Shown here piece by piece: positions 37,871 through 49,249 of a stretch of 64,000 nt of DNA. Under the pieces are notes generated by a model. The model worked only from the letters and a program-made list of their open reading frames with translations. It searched no databases and was not told the DNA's origin. Position 1 is the stretch's first letter; every line of letters begins with the position of its first letter. The DNA is taken from assembly GCA_033002965.1 (NCBI GenBank), contig JAURVB010014585.1:1-64000 (forward strand), in the 5' to 3' direction. Made by a program: the position numbers and the translations under genes. Origin of the DNA: Piper betle. Its lineage: Eukaryota > Streptophyta > Magnoliopsida > Piperales > Piperaceae.

Positions 37871-38678
37871 GTTTATTCACAGTTTAATAAAACTATATAG
37901 ATGAGATCTCGTTGGTTTTCAAACTAAAGATCCAGAAAACTTATAATATAAGCCCCTAACCAAGCCTAATACATAAATATACAAGTTTTACGGTTTTCAT
38001 GAAAATGAGAGTGCATAATATGAAGATGTATGAATTGCACAAGTACTCCTTTGCACCCTAAAGTAGTGCAAAATAAGTAGGGTATTGTGAATGTAACGCG
38101 TTTTTGAAAATTGAGGCACAAATCTAACACTATTTCAACCACTTGAGTACTGTGGCAGGCAATATATAGAGGATGTGCTTGCGTAAATATGCATGTATAT
38201 AAGTATGAAGTGGTTAAGTTTCCCTGGTGTTTTTATGATGTTTGGTTGTGTCGACCTATGCTTACTACCTTGTGAAAATATTATCAAAGTTTCTTGAATT
38301 ACCGTAGAAGTTTCTTGAATTCCCTTTTGCTAGTACTATTTTATTAGTTATTTTCAGATTGGTAGTCAAACTTGTTTGATTACTGATAGATTTCACATAT
38401 CTGTGTAGGTGAGTACCTATGTCAGGGCCAGCATAGGTTGACGGGTCAAGAGGCTCATGGCAGGGGACAACTCTGCATTATGTGTTTTGTATAATGTAGT
38501 CTAATATATTGTATTGCATATGTATTTCTTGGGATATGGAACTTATGTATTGGGAACTCAAGATTATGTAACATATGTATTGAGTGTGGATGCACTAAGG
38601 CCTATGTTGGTATGTTCTATATGTTATGTGTTGTATGTGTGTCTTCATTTATATTATTATATATTATATATATATATA

Positions 38679-38680
<2 letters not shown>

Positions 38681-38713
<33 letters not shown>
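38681..38713. repeat. (TTA)n microsatellite
   Basis: About eleven TTA units follow a short TA run, inside copy D. No function is implied. Confidence 0.95.
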
Positions 38714-38715
<2 letters not shown>

Positions 38716-39328
38716 GTTGTACAAGGTATTAACTACACGACACAAGTTAACAATTGTTTACAAAGTGTATAAGCCTCAAAGTCCTGGAACAGGACAAGGA
38801 ACAATTAAGATACGCAAAACATATTTGGTAGCAGCCATGTGTGTGTGATAGAGAAAAGTAGATTGAATGAGATTACAATTCATGCTGCTTGAAGGGTCCA
38901 TTTGAAGACGGAGCGTTTGGGTATGATGCCTTGGTATGTGATGATGCCTTGTGTTTTCAATTTCTATTCAGTTTCTATTTGTGGGGTATGTGAAGTAGGT
39001 AACCATGACCCACTGTTTACTTTACCATAAGAACATCATCATCAAAAGAATAAGTTACCAAATAGAAGGTTGAAACTAAGTATAAGAACTGGATCATGTG
39101 TCCGCATCTTTCAAAATATTCAACTTCGTAGCTAGATTGAGGGTATTGTCTTTTTGTAGTTCAAAGCGATCGTTGCATATGAAAGTCACCCTCTTAATTA
39201 CAAGGGAAGTGTTGCCTCTCTTATGGCTTGAGTACTCATATTAGGAGCTTTAATGTAATAGTATTTCTATGGTATTCTGATCAACATGCATTATGTATAT
39301 AAACCTTGCATGGTTACCGTTTTAATAA

Positions 39329-39747
39329 TACCCTAACACTTGTTCTTCACGTGGATCTTCATGGGGTATGAACATTATGCTCCTCCATCTATATTTCTTC
39401 AATACACAAACAACAGCAACTAAATAAGTTTTGTATACCTTAAGTGCTTCATCTCATGTTTTAAAAACATTGAGACTTGCAGACCCTGCAAATGATTGTT
39501 AGTCTTTGCCCCAAAGTTAACACTCTTCATGACAATAATAATAATAAACTAAATAAATACTCATATGCAATCCATCATGACATAAACCCAATCCAAAGTC
39601 ATACTAGGTTCATAGAAATTCAGGGCACCTGCCCATAAAATAATAGAATCCATATGGTCCAAATACATAAAACATCATTGTCGGGACCCGCCACCACCAT
39701 GAGCCTTAGATTTGTGTGCCTTAGGTGGCCAACACCACGAGACCTCA

Positions 39748-39781
<34 letters not shown>

Positions 39782-42647
39782 AAAACTAATTAGTAATCAA
39801 ATAAGTGTGACTGCTGGTCTGAAATAACTACTGAGATTTCAAGACTAGCAAATGCGTACTCCATACCCATGGGAAATATTTAAAAGCTTCAAAATAACCT
39901 CACATGGTAGTAGGCAAGAATATTGATATAAATCACGTTAGTGTGCACACACGGCATTGTACACTTATACAATACTTACACTGTCACATCTGCTATATAA
40001 CACTCTCCATGGTGCTCATATGGAATTGGAATATTGTTAAGGTAGTGCCACAAAGTCTCTAAATACGCTGCATTATATAGTATCCAATTACATTGCACTA
40101 CTTCTAGGTTTAAAGGAATAGTAGTGTAATTCATATTTCCCACACATTACTCATATTCGTAAAACTATAAACCCTTATATACTTATAGAAAGTAGGTTTG
40201 GGTAGGGATTTGCATTTTAATATTTCTTGAGCTTAACTTTCGAAAATCATCAAGGGATCTCAACCTAGAAGTTTTGTTAAAGTGTGAAAAACTCGGCTAG
40301 ATGGCCCGGCATTGGACGGATCCGATAAAATACTGAAGACGTTATCCTATGTCTAAACTCGATTAAATTTTTTCACTCAAGAAGTCAAGCAAAGATGAAG
40401 CGGAGGAGTTTTACGGACCTAGATGAGTGGAGCTTTGCATCCTTGATTAGCGAGTGCACCCTGCGTATACTAACAAAAGATAAAACATGAATAACAATCG
40501 GATCACATCGGCTTGTAAAATGGGGTAAAACCTCAACACATTCACATCACTATCTTCCTTAGATGCTGGTTAAACCTAATTTGGTAACTTATTTAGGGTT
40601 TATAATTACAAGTATACTTAGTGAAAATCTCCACACTTATGGTTTTATCAAATGGACTTAATCAAACAATTTTTTGAATAGGCCAAATTATATCTAAATG
40701 GGCTAAAATCAAAAATGGTGAGCCCTGACACTAGAAGGGTTAGTCTCAAAATTTTTAGTATTGGCCCATGCACCAACATGGAAAACTAGGCCCACTAAGG
40801 TCGGGTTAAGGTGTTGAGAACAGTGTTAGTTAGCTGCGTGCCAATTTTCCTAGGGCTATTCATGGGTTTGGATACTTTAAATAGGCCTGGGTAAAATAGG
40901 AGAGTTATCCAATACTATGGATTTTGATCCTTTAAAATTTCATATACAAATTCTAAGTGTTTAGGCCTGAATGGATTTGGGAATTAGAAACATTGGTTAG
41001 GATATTTACGGAGTTAGCTAGACCTACATGGTTCAAGAAATTTATATTGGAAAATCTACCCAACCATTGGCTCTCAAAATTTAGGATGATGTTGTAGAGG
41101 CATAACCTAAGGTCTAGGAGATATTGTATATGATTTCACCACCAAACAACTAGGCTTTCAAGGTTTACAATCAGAGTTATGGAATCAAGGTTTCCCTTCA
41201 ATCGTGTACACTAAAAAATCAGAATTAAATAACCACCTAACTTTTAAATTAGCCCAAAATTAATGAGTTTTTACTAGAAACTTAGTAGGTCCCTTTTTAC
41301 AGATTTTTATAAAATCATTTAGCAAGCTCAAAAAGGAGCACAATCTCAAAGCATGACATACTACGGCAATCACATAACAAGCATACATTGTCTTTATGGT
41401 TTAACTTTGTAATTTACCGCAAATTAGCTAACATGTTAAAACTAGAAACATGCAAAAGAATGCATCAAAATATGGCTTAAAACATGGTGGAAAATTGGGG
41501 GAAATGGTGGGTAGGTCACTGGGAATAGGAAAGCCACCACCTTTTGCTGATTTTGGCATCCATACATGATCATAAAGACCAAAACAGACAAAACATCTTT
41601 CATGAAATATGTAGATCTATCTTTTATGAATATAAAAAAATAAATATCCTGCAAAATGGAGTTCAACAACATGAGTTATAAGAGATCTACCAAAATAGTG
41701 CAAATCTTTATAGATATATATCGTAAAAATCATCACTATTGATATAAACATGCAAATGACATTACTCTAAAGATAAACTACTCCTAACAAGTAGCTCTTC
41801 ATGATAGAAGATCTAGAAAAATGCATACGACCATACAACAACATGGAAGAACTACAACAACACGCAGGAAGAGGAAAACAGTGAGACTTTTACCTTGAGG
41901 ACTCTTAGGGCTTCCTACCCAAAGACCTACAATACTAAGAGCTTTGGCTAGATTAGGGAGGGCTAGTAAAAGCTAGAAAGGACAGAGGAGAAAGTAGGGG
42001 AGAAAGGGAGGAAGGGAAGGTTGGAGGCCAAAGAATGGAAAGAGTGGAAAATGACTTCTAGTTACAAGCAAAATTTGTCTCCTGCACAAGGGTGCCACTC
42101 TAGCATCTCTGCGCTGGCCTCTACTAAGTCAAACCATGGTAAACTGATTGGTAAGTCATGGAATCTTGGTGCATGATCTGAACCGCACACAATAGTGGTC
42201 ACAAGGGCATTGGGCCAATGTCTTTGCATCTAGAGCAAAATAGGAGGGAAAATCGAGCGCCTTTGTACCCATACTTGAACGGGGAAAACCCTAAAATTGC
42301 TAGCACAATGGCAGTAGGAGGATACCATTGTGCTAAGTGCAAATTACATGCACTAAGAGTTTTCACCCTAAGGCGGCCAAGGTGACCTCAGGATCCATGT
42401 CACAGGTCCCTCAATGGCTAGGATCATCTAAAAGGGTGCAGGACTCAATCCTAGCGTCTAACTTGACTCCACACGACCAAGCACATAGCGTCTAAACAAG
42501 TGTACTGATCAATGAAGGCGGCTTGGACCGGACAAACTACACCATATCATACACAAACCATTGGCAAGAAGGCCAGACCTAACCATCTCGATTCAGGTCA
42601 TGACTAAACTAACTCAAAACCATCGGGCAAATGGCCTGGGTTTTACA
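39329..42647 (+). mobile_element. LTR-like copy C
   Basis: Ends CCTGGGTTTTACA at 42647. The 5' end is truncated and begins with a segment (AATACCCTAACACTTG) whose inverted counterpart lies in copy D near 38920-38935. Shared family blocks include ACGGATCCGATAAAAT (40317 on). A TA microsatellite (39750-39777) interrupts it. It carries no coding sequence. Downstream of its end lies an Athila-like pol fragment on the opposite strand, so C is probably a separate insertion and not the partner LTR of that fragment. Confidence 0.65.
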
Positions 42648-42689
42648 CATTTTATATCCCAAAACAATTCCTTCTTATATCATAAAATG

Positions 42690-43290
42690 ACATTTTTTTC
42701 AAATTTAAAAGGTTAGTATTTTGACAACATTGTAACACGTGTAAGAATATGTTAAAAATCATCAAATGTTCCACCAAAAACTATAAAATCATCCATGAAA
42801 ATTTCTAAACCATGCTTGATCATGTCTATGAAAATGGCCATCATACACTGTTGGAATATAGTAGGGGCATTGCATAAGCCAAATGGCACATGCCAAAAAG
42901 TCAAAGTACCATAAAGACATGTGAATGCCATTTTTCTTGGTCCTCTAGTACAAAGGTGATTTGATGGTGGCGTAAATAGCCATCAAGGAAACAAAAAAAT
43001 CATTACCTGCTCAACGATCTAACATTTGGACAATAAAATGAAGAGGAAAATAATCATTTCTAATTGCTTTGTTGAGCTTTATATAATCAATGCACACCCT
43101 CCAACTAGTGGCAGTTCTAGTTGGAACCAACTCATTGTTCTCATTTCACACCACATCATACCCCATTTCTTTCGTACACATTGTATCGGGTTTACCCATA
43201 AGCTATTTGACATAGGGTATATGGTTCCTGCATCCAACTATTTTATTACCTCATTCTTTACTACCTCTTCTTGATTGGGTTGAGCCGCCT
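42690..43290 (-). pseudogene. Broken Ty3/gypsy reverse transcriptase (Athila-like)
   Basis: Short motifs are readable in changing frames: PFGLCNAP (about 42870-42893), QCMMAIF (about 42845), and FMDDF with the catalytic aspartates (complement of 42785-42799). The N-terminal part (about 43060-43270) reads only in pieces. The frame changes and stops show a non-functional relic. In the family this enzyme copies element RNA into DNA inside virus-like particles. Confidence 0.82.
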
Positions 43291-43780
43291 TTGGAGTTAG
43301 ACTGACTTCTTACTACCTTCTTACCATATGATTTTAGGCATTCAGAAAGAAGGGATATCGGTTATTATCATTTGGTCCCATGGAAGTATACGTCAATTGA
43401 TTCGGAAGTTGTTTGAGCTCAAGGGAGGGAGAAACTTCAATTGATGGCTGCAATTTCTGCAAGGGTCATTCCAAAGGTTCAACTATCCTACGTCTTTTTT
43501 TCAACATGGATGATGAATCCAGCCATTTCACCATCTCTTGAACTTAATTGTCATTCTCACAAATTGAAACCACAGCTTTTTCCATAGGATCGGCCAATTA
43601 AACACCCTTGTATACAACAGATACATCTATAAAAAACACTAAATTGTGGCGATAGGAAGCTTCATTGACTTTAAAATATTAGTGTGGGTTCATTAGCCTG
43701 CACATCAATTATTGTTCTCCTAATTGCTAAGAATTCTTTCCAGAATATGAAAGGTGCATCATCACCTTTGCCTTCCATGT

Positions 43781-44167
43781 CTAAGATAACAAAATTTGTA
43801 GGAATTTAAACCTTTCAACCTTAACCAAGATATCTTCAATTTGTCCCTCGTGAAACTCTAATGACCAATTCACCAATTGGATTGTGATGTTGATAGGGAC
43901 AAACGCCTTTACTCCTATCTTGTTGTACACAAAAAAGGGCATAAGATTAATACTAGAGACTAAGTCACATAAAGCGTTGCAATAAATATTAGCCCCAAAA
44001 AATAAGGAAAAATGAATTTTCCTGGATCCTTTAGCTTGGGAGATAGCTTCCATTAAAGGATAGCACTACATTCCTCAATTTAGGCTACCATCTCATAATT
44101 CTCAAGCTTCCTCTTCTTTGACATGATGTTCTTCATGAATTTCGCGTAACTTGGCATCTAATCTAGA
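43781..44167 (-). pseudogene. Broken gag-protease segment (Athila-like)
   Basis: MPSYAKFMKNIMSKKRKL is readable at about 44155-44100, a known Athila gag/protease linker. Downstream, an ORF of 90 codons (44053-43781) contains ALCDLVSSINLMPF, the aspartic-protease active-site region. The usual DLGAS reads DLVSS here, losing the glycine that follows the catalytic aspartate's loop. The family protease cleaves the Gag-Pol polyprotein; this copy is unlikely to work. Confidence 0.82.
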
Positions 44168-44175
44168 GCTTCAAT

Positions 44176-45007
44176 CATGGTTGCATAAATCGGAATCGGA
44201 ATCGGAATCGGTTTTCCAGTGAATCGGAATCGGAATCGGAATCGGTCTGAATCGGCCAGGAATCGGTTCAGTTGAATCGGTCCAAATTAATTTAATCGGT
44301 TATATATAATAATTTGATAATTCATAATATAAATATATTAAAATTAGGTATTGATGTTATTTTGATATTATTCTGTGTATTATAGTTTATGATATTTTTA
44401 AATATTTTTTGAGATTTTTTTAAATTATTTATAAATTAATTATTATTTTTGACTCGAGTTACACTCGAGTCAACTTTTAATTACGAGAATGCCACCCTCC
44501 CTCCCTACCCCCTGCCGGCGGTGAGCCCGGAGTCGAGGACGCACGGCGGAGGCGGAAACGGGGCGGCGGCGTGGTCGGACGGCCGTGGCGGAGCTGCGGC
44601 GGAAGCGGAGCGGAGGGCGGTGACCCCGGAGTCGGGGACGCACGACGGGGGCGGAAACGGGGCGGCGGCATGGTCGGACGGCAGTGGCGTGGTCAGACGG
44701 CCGTGGCGGAGCTGCGGCGGAAGCGGAGCGGAGGGCGGCGGAGCGAGCGCGACGGCGGAAGCAGGGAGGGTTTTAAAAGCCAAATTACCATTTTACCCAT
44801 GCTTAATTAATTTAATTAAAATCATACCTAGGGTATTTTAGTAATTTTGTAAAAAAACCGATTCCGATTTAAATCGGCCGATTCCGATTCCGATTTAAAT
44901 CGGTTGGAATCGGCCGAAATCGGCCGATTCAGCCGACCGGATCGGGGCCGACCGATTCGGCCCCGAAATCGGATCGGCATCGCGCCGATCCGATTTTCTC
45001 AACCCGG
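44176..45007. mobile_element. Non-autonomous hAT-like element with AATCGG arrays
   Basis: 832 bp inserted in Athila-like gag/protease, with 8-bp target duplications GCTTCAAT (44168-44175, 45008-45015). The ends are imperfect inverted repeats: CATGGTTGCATAAATCGG on the left against CCGGGTTGAGAAAATCGG on the right (13 of 18). Clusters of AATCGG or its complement lie just inside both ends (about 44188-44300 and 44858-45000), reminiscent of the subterminal transposase-binding repeats of hAT elements such as Ac. The interior has a GC-rich tandem repeat (44521-44738) and no transposase. The 8-bp duplication and subterminal arrays make hAT the best call. Confidence 0.82.
44521..44738 (+). repeat. 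GC-rich tandem duplication inside the hAT-like element
   Basis: Unit 1 (44521-44619) and unit 2 (44620-44738) share GTGA(G/C)CCCGGAGTCG and the following sequence. Unit 2 is about 20 bp longer because a GGCAGTGGCGTGGTCAGACG-type insertion repeats nearby sequence. ORFs on both strands (44449-44841) are low-complexity G/R/A-rich and lack motifs. Confidence 0.85.
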
Positions 45008-45026
45008 GCTTCAATAAAAGGTATAT

Positions 45027-45447
45027 TTATGTGTAATTTTTAAATACATCAAGAAATTTTTGAAAATATTTTTCATTATCTTTCAACTTTAGCCTAGAGG
45101 GGAATGGTATCTGGGGGCTAACTTCTTGTTCCATGAACTTTTCCTTATTGTCTAGTTCTTGCTTCTCCATGGGTCTTGTCGGATGTCCTTGCCCCTGCAA
45201 ACTTAGATTTAAAACATGATTAGACAAGGCACTAAATTGAGCAAAAAGGGCTCTGTTCTTGAGTATGATGGTTACTAAGGACTATCATTTCCAATAGTTG
45301 GTGTGCTTCATTAGAACTCTTCCACATCATCGACCTATTGGCTACAACATCCACAATATTCTTAGTTTGCCGTAAAAAACCATTATAAAAGGTTTGGATT
45401 TGCATCCACTTTTCTAGACAATAGTAGGGAGCCAAACATATAGACAA
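45027..45447 (-). pseudogene. Broken gag of an Athila-like element
   Basis: Two separate frames remain. The first (45447-45232) contains WMQIQTFYNGF and SSNEAHQLLE, a well-known Athila gag stretch. The second (45227-45027) contains PFPSRLK and FQKFLDVFKN, the C-terminal gag region that precedes protease. They are not in one frame, and the second is cut by the hAT-like insertion. Gag proteins form the particle that packages element RNA. Confidence 0.82.
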
Positions 45448-47134
45448 CTTGGCCTTGTTATAGTCATAACATATAGATATACATGTTTTCTATTGTACCC
45501 TTAGTCAGATATGGTGTCTAAATGCATTAAAGGGAGCCAAACATGGCGAAAGATGACAGCTTTCATGGTTCCTATTACTAAGCTGCCTCTTTCCCCTATT
45601 TTTACTCCCTGACGTGATACGATTTTTGGCTTATCCCTGTATGTGTTGTATCTTCCATGAAAAATACTTATACTAATCTAACCATTTAAAGGGCTGGAAC
45701 AAAACTCTAATTGTTGTGATGTGCATGCTATGATGTTGAACTATTTTGCCATGCTCTAAGTTTGGGCTCCATGGTGAGCAACCTAAAATATCTAAAAAAA
45801 TTTAATTACTACCTCCATGTATAAAAGAATTGTACTAAATTTTGGCTTTAATAAAAATCATCTAAGTGGTCATATTGGTCAGTGATCTAGATTGTGCGGG
45901 AGTGAAGGGTGAAACCCTAATTCCTGGATTCCAGTTGTAATATCCAAAACCCTAGACAAATGGTGATGTATTTAGATAAAATTAATCTGAAACCTTAGGA
46001 TTTATCCCAGTAGCATCATACTCAATTTTTGGAGCAAATTGATTAGTGGATCATGAGTTAGGATTTTTCAAGCCAAATAGGTCACCCTAGTTCCAGAAAT
46101 GACCTAGCCAAGACCCTCCATTGTCGAGCCCACTCAAGTCCAATGGCTTAAAGTTTGAACTTGAACTTTATTGGGGGTCAACCCATGGTGTTGGCTAATG
46201 ATTCCCACTGACCTAGGCCCATTTAAAGTCTCCAAGCTCGTGAACGACCTTTAGCAAAATTAGTGTGCAGCCTAGGAACATTGTTCCCAGCACCTTATGC
46301 CCAATTTAGTGGGCTTTGTTTACCATATTAGGCCATGGGCCAATGCTTGGGAAAAATTCCACATGAGCCATAGACTGTCAGGGCCCACTGGTCCAAATAT
46401 CAGCCAATTTAGATACCATGTGGCCCGTCCAAATAATTGTTCGGTTAAGTACGTTCGATAAAACCCTAGATTTGAGAAATCTCACTAAAGGTTTATGAAA
46501 CCCTAAAACATAATTAAGGGTACCTAATGAGGTTTACACTTCATTAAGCTAGTAACTAAGATAATTATGTGTCTTATGTGATATATATATGTTGAGGTTT
46601 TTTCTCATTTTCTGTGTAGTGTTGGTCAGCGAGTAATTAGGGTTTTTCCTTTTCACTTGGTAGGTTACACGAAGTGAGCTTACCGAGTTAAGATGAAGAG
46701 CTCGACTCATCCAAGCCCGGATGATTTTTCTATTTTATCTATTACTTGACTCCCTCAGTGATTACGTCACCGAGTTTTAGAAACAAGATAGCTTTGGCAG
46801 CATTTTATCAAATCCCTCAAATTTCATGTCATTTAACTGAGTTTTCCCATAAGTTTAATAAAACTACAAAGATGAGACCCCTTGTTGGGTTTTAAACTAA
46901 AGATCCAAAAACGTATGATATAAGTCTCTCCCTAAACTTATTATATAGGTACATACATTTTATAGATTTCACAATTAAGAAAGTAAGTGGTATAGGGATA
47001 TACAGATTATACTAATACCTCCTTGTACCCAAAGTAGTGCAATGTACGTAGGATATTGTGAATGTAGCACATTTTAAGAAATTGTGGCATATTGGTTTTG
47101 AGCCACCTAGCTAGGGTGGTGGGTGATATATGGA

Positions 47135-47153
47135 AGATGTGAGGGCATAAATG

Positions 47154-47209
<56 letters not shown>

Positions 47210-47525
47210 GTTGTCGTGTTGGCATTTATGACATGATATTTGGTCATATCGGTCTTAGCTTACTACCCTATGTTGACATCCTGAAGTTTTTATGATATTT
47301 CTGTGGGATGTTAATTGATATTACTAGTAGTTATTTTTAGACCTGTGAGGTCGTAAATGCTTATATGTATATATGTATGTATGTATGAAGTTGTCGTGTT
47401 GCCATTTATGACATGATATTTGGTCATATCGGTCTCAGCTTACTACCCTATGTTGACCTTCTAAAGTTTTTACAATATTTCTATGGGATTTTAGTTGCTA
47501 TTATCATAGATTTTCAAACCGGTAA
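47135..47525 (+). repeat. About 200-bp tandem duplication with TA microsatellite in copy E
   Basis: TATGAAGTTGTCGTGTTG (47203 and 47383) and CATTTATGACATGATATTTG (47223 and 47403) recur, followed by the same GGTCATATCGGTCT stretch. Unit 1 carries a pure TA run (47159-47206); unit 2 has TGTA/TATG variants in its place. Confidence 0.8.
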
Positions 47526-47615
47526 TCAAAGTGACCGTTTTCCTTATATATTGGTAGGTGAGTAGTTAGGATGACCGACATAGGCAGATGGATCAGAGGG
47601 TTCATGGTAGGGGAT

Positions 47616-48193
47616 TATTACTCCATTTGGGCCCCCAAAAGGGACTTGTAATAACCAAAGGAGACTTGCATCAGGTGTCACGAGACCTCTCTTAATCCAA
47701 AATCTTGTTCAAGGAATAAGGGTTTCCCCTTAGCCTATATACAAGTCACCAACACCATTTACGACCGATGTACGATAAACCCAACAATCTCTATTTCACA
47801 CATGGGGTGATCCCGGAACTATCATTGTTTGAAAAACTCCCTTTCCTCAAACAGAACCTACATATCATCACCTAAAAAATTCCCCTTAAATCATCAAGTG
47901 GAACTCATGAAATAGACTTCCACAATTGTGTAGGCAATTACCAAAGCCCACTTGGCTCTGATACCACTATTGGGTCGTTGGGCCTCCAAAAGGGACTTGT
48001 AACAGCCAAAGGAGACTTTCAGCAGGTATCACAGGCATCTCTTATTCCAAAAGCTAGCTCAAGGATTAAGGTTTTTCAATAGGTATCACGGGTCTCTCAT
48101 AATCTAAAAGCTAGCTCCAGGAGTAAGGCTTTCTCATTAGCCTATATACAAGTCACTAATATCATCTATGACTGATGTGGGATAAACCCAATA
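47616..48193 (-). mobile_element. Second TRIM-like retrotransposon, unequal LTRs
   Basis: Bounded by GGGAT on both sides (47611-47615, 48194-48198). Terminal direct repeats are 47616-47786 and 47968-48193. On the minus strand the upstream LTR opens TATTGGGTTTATCC, closes CCCAATA, and is followed after one base by TGGTATCAGAGCC (complement of 47954-47966), an initiator-tRNA primer site. The 48193-side LTR is longer because it contains an internal duplication of about 56 bp (AAAGCTAGCTC at about 48050 and 48106). The internal region of about 181 bp is non-coding. TA..TA ends in place of TG..CA are unusual and may reflect mutation. Confidence 0.85.
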
Positions 48194-49032
48194 GGGATCA
48201 TGTTTAATTATGTTGTGCTATTAGCAGCCTTATGTATTATGAATTTGGAATGTATTATTCTGCAGGTGTGTGCTCGGCAGCATGAACCATTTATGATTCA
48301 GATTAAGTTTGTGTGTTTGATGATTGGGCATAAGTGTTTCTTTTAGTTTTTAATATAATATTATTATGGAGCGGTTATACTTTGGGGCACTCTAACAATC
48401 ATCTACAGGGTGTGTAATCGTCAAAGTCCTAGAACACGATGAGCAATTAAAGGTACACTAAACTTAGTTGGTTGCACTTGTTTGTGTGTTGAAGAAACAT
48501 GGATGGAGGAGCATACATTTCATACACTGTGAAGACCGAGTATTAGGGTATGATGCCCTAGCACTTGATGATGCTCTTTGTATTTATTTTCCATTTCCCG
48601 GGTATGTGGAGCAGGTAACTGCGACCCAATGTTTACATTAACAAATCATATGCATCAAGTAATTAAGATACGTAATCCAATCACATAAACTAAGATTAAG
48701 AATTGGAGCATGCCACACCATTCAACCTCTTAACTGCAGTGAGGGTGTGCCACTGCTATAGTTCAGAGTGATTATTCGTATGTGTAAAGTCACCCTCTTA
48801 GTTGCTAAGGTGGTATCACCTCTTCAATAACTTAGAATGCTCATGCTCGGAGACTTAAGCTTATGTAAGCCCTCCTACGTAGTATGATTCAGCATGAAGG
48901 GTATGAAATTCAGTAAGGTTGTCCGTCTTAAGCCTCGTTGAGATCCACTACTTTAAAATTTGTAAATGAATAGCTTTCGAATTATAATATCACAATTCGA
49001 TCCACCGTCGGACTAAAAAATAGAGTGTTACA

Positions 49033-49249
49033 AGTAGTCTAGTTACAAGTTCACACAGATCACAACTTCAACCATGTACTGAAATTGGTGCCTTCACATC
49101 CATTGGAGGGTGTTTGAGAATGACAAAAACATCTAAATGGTTATTCCTTTATGTATTTGTCTCAAATTTAGTTCCCCTTAGCTACATCAACCATAAAACG
49201 CATTTATTAGCTTAAAAAATGACACAAACTCATAATCATATTTTATTCC
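49033..49249. other. Short unassigned spacer between copies E and G
   Basis: Adjacent to the clean start of E. No motif or ORF was seen. Where copy G really begins is unclear. Confidence 0.4.

Larger units (their letters stand above)
35322..39328 (-). mobile_element. LTR-like copy D (inverted)
   Basis: Reads in reverse the block order of A, B and C: a worn GGGTTTTACA-type end near 35330, ATGGAGCCAAA at 36358, the fragment around 36770-37300, and the segment with GTCCTGGAACAGG near 38781. It lacks the extreme 5' end seen in E. A 229-bp near-perfect tandem duplication lies at 37413-37870. ORFs such as 35944-36186 and 36359-36613 have no motif. The right end meets copy C head to head at about 39328. 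Confidence 0.6.
42680..45470 (-). mobile_element. Athila-like Ty3/gypsy internal fragment
   Basis: Read on the minus strand, gag remains (45447-45027), a gag/protease junction (about 44167-44100), protease (44053-43781) and reverse transcriptase (about 43290-42690) appear in the known Ty3/gypsy order. The hAT-like element 44176-45007 splits gag from protease. Frames are broken by stops and shifts. Integrase, a primer site and matched LTRs were not found. The lineage call rests on the gag WMQIQTFYNGF and protease ALCDL..SINLMP signatures. Confidence 0.8.
45471..49032 (-). mobile_element. LTR-like copy E (inverted)
   Basis: It has a clean start on the minus strand, TGTAACACTCTA (complement of 49021-49032), giving the best 5' end for the family. 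The blocks follow in the same order as D, for example CATTTTATCAAATCCCTC (46801 on; compare 37836 in D). It is cut off near 45470, about 1.0-1.1 kb before the expected end, next to the Athila-like gag. A TRIM (47616-48193), a TA microsatellite (47159-47206) and a tandem duplication of about 200 bp (about 47135-47525) lie inside. No coding sequence was found. Confidence 0.65.

Noticed and set aside
42648..49032. Copies C and E as the two LTRs of the Athila-like element between them
   Set aside because: They are in opposite orientation, and E is truncated before its end, so they cannot be its LTR pair.
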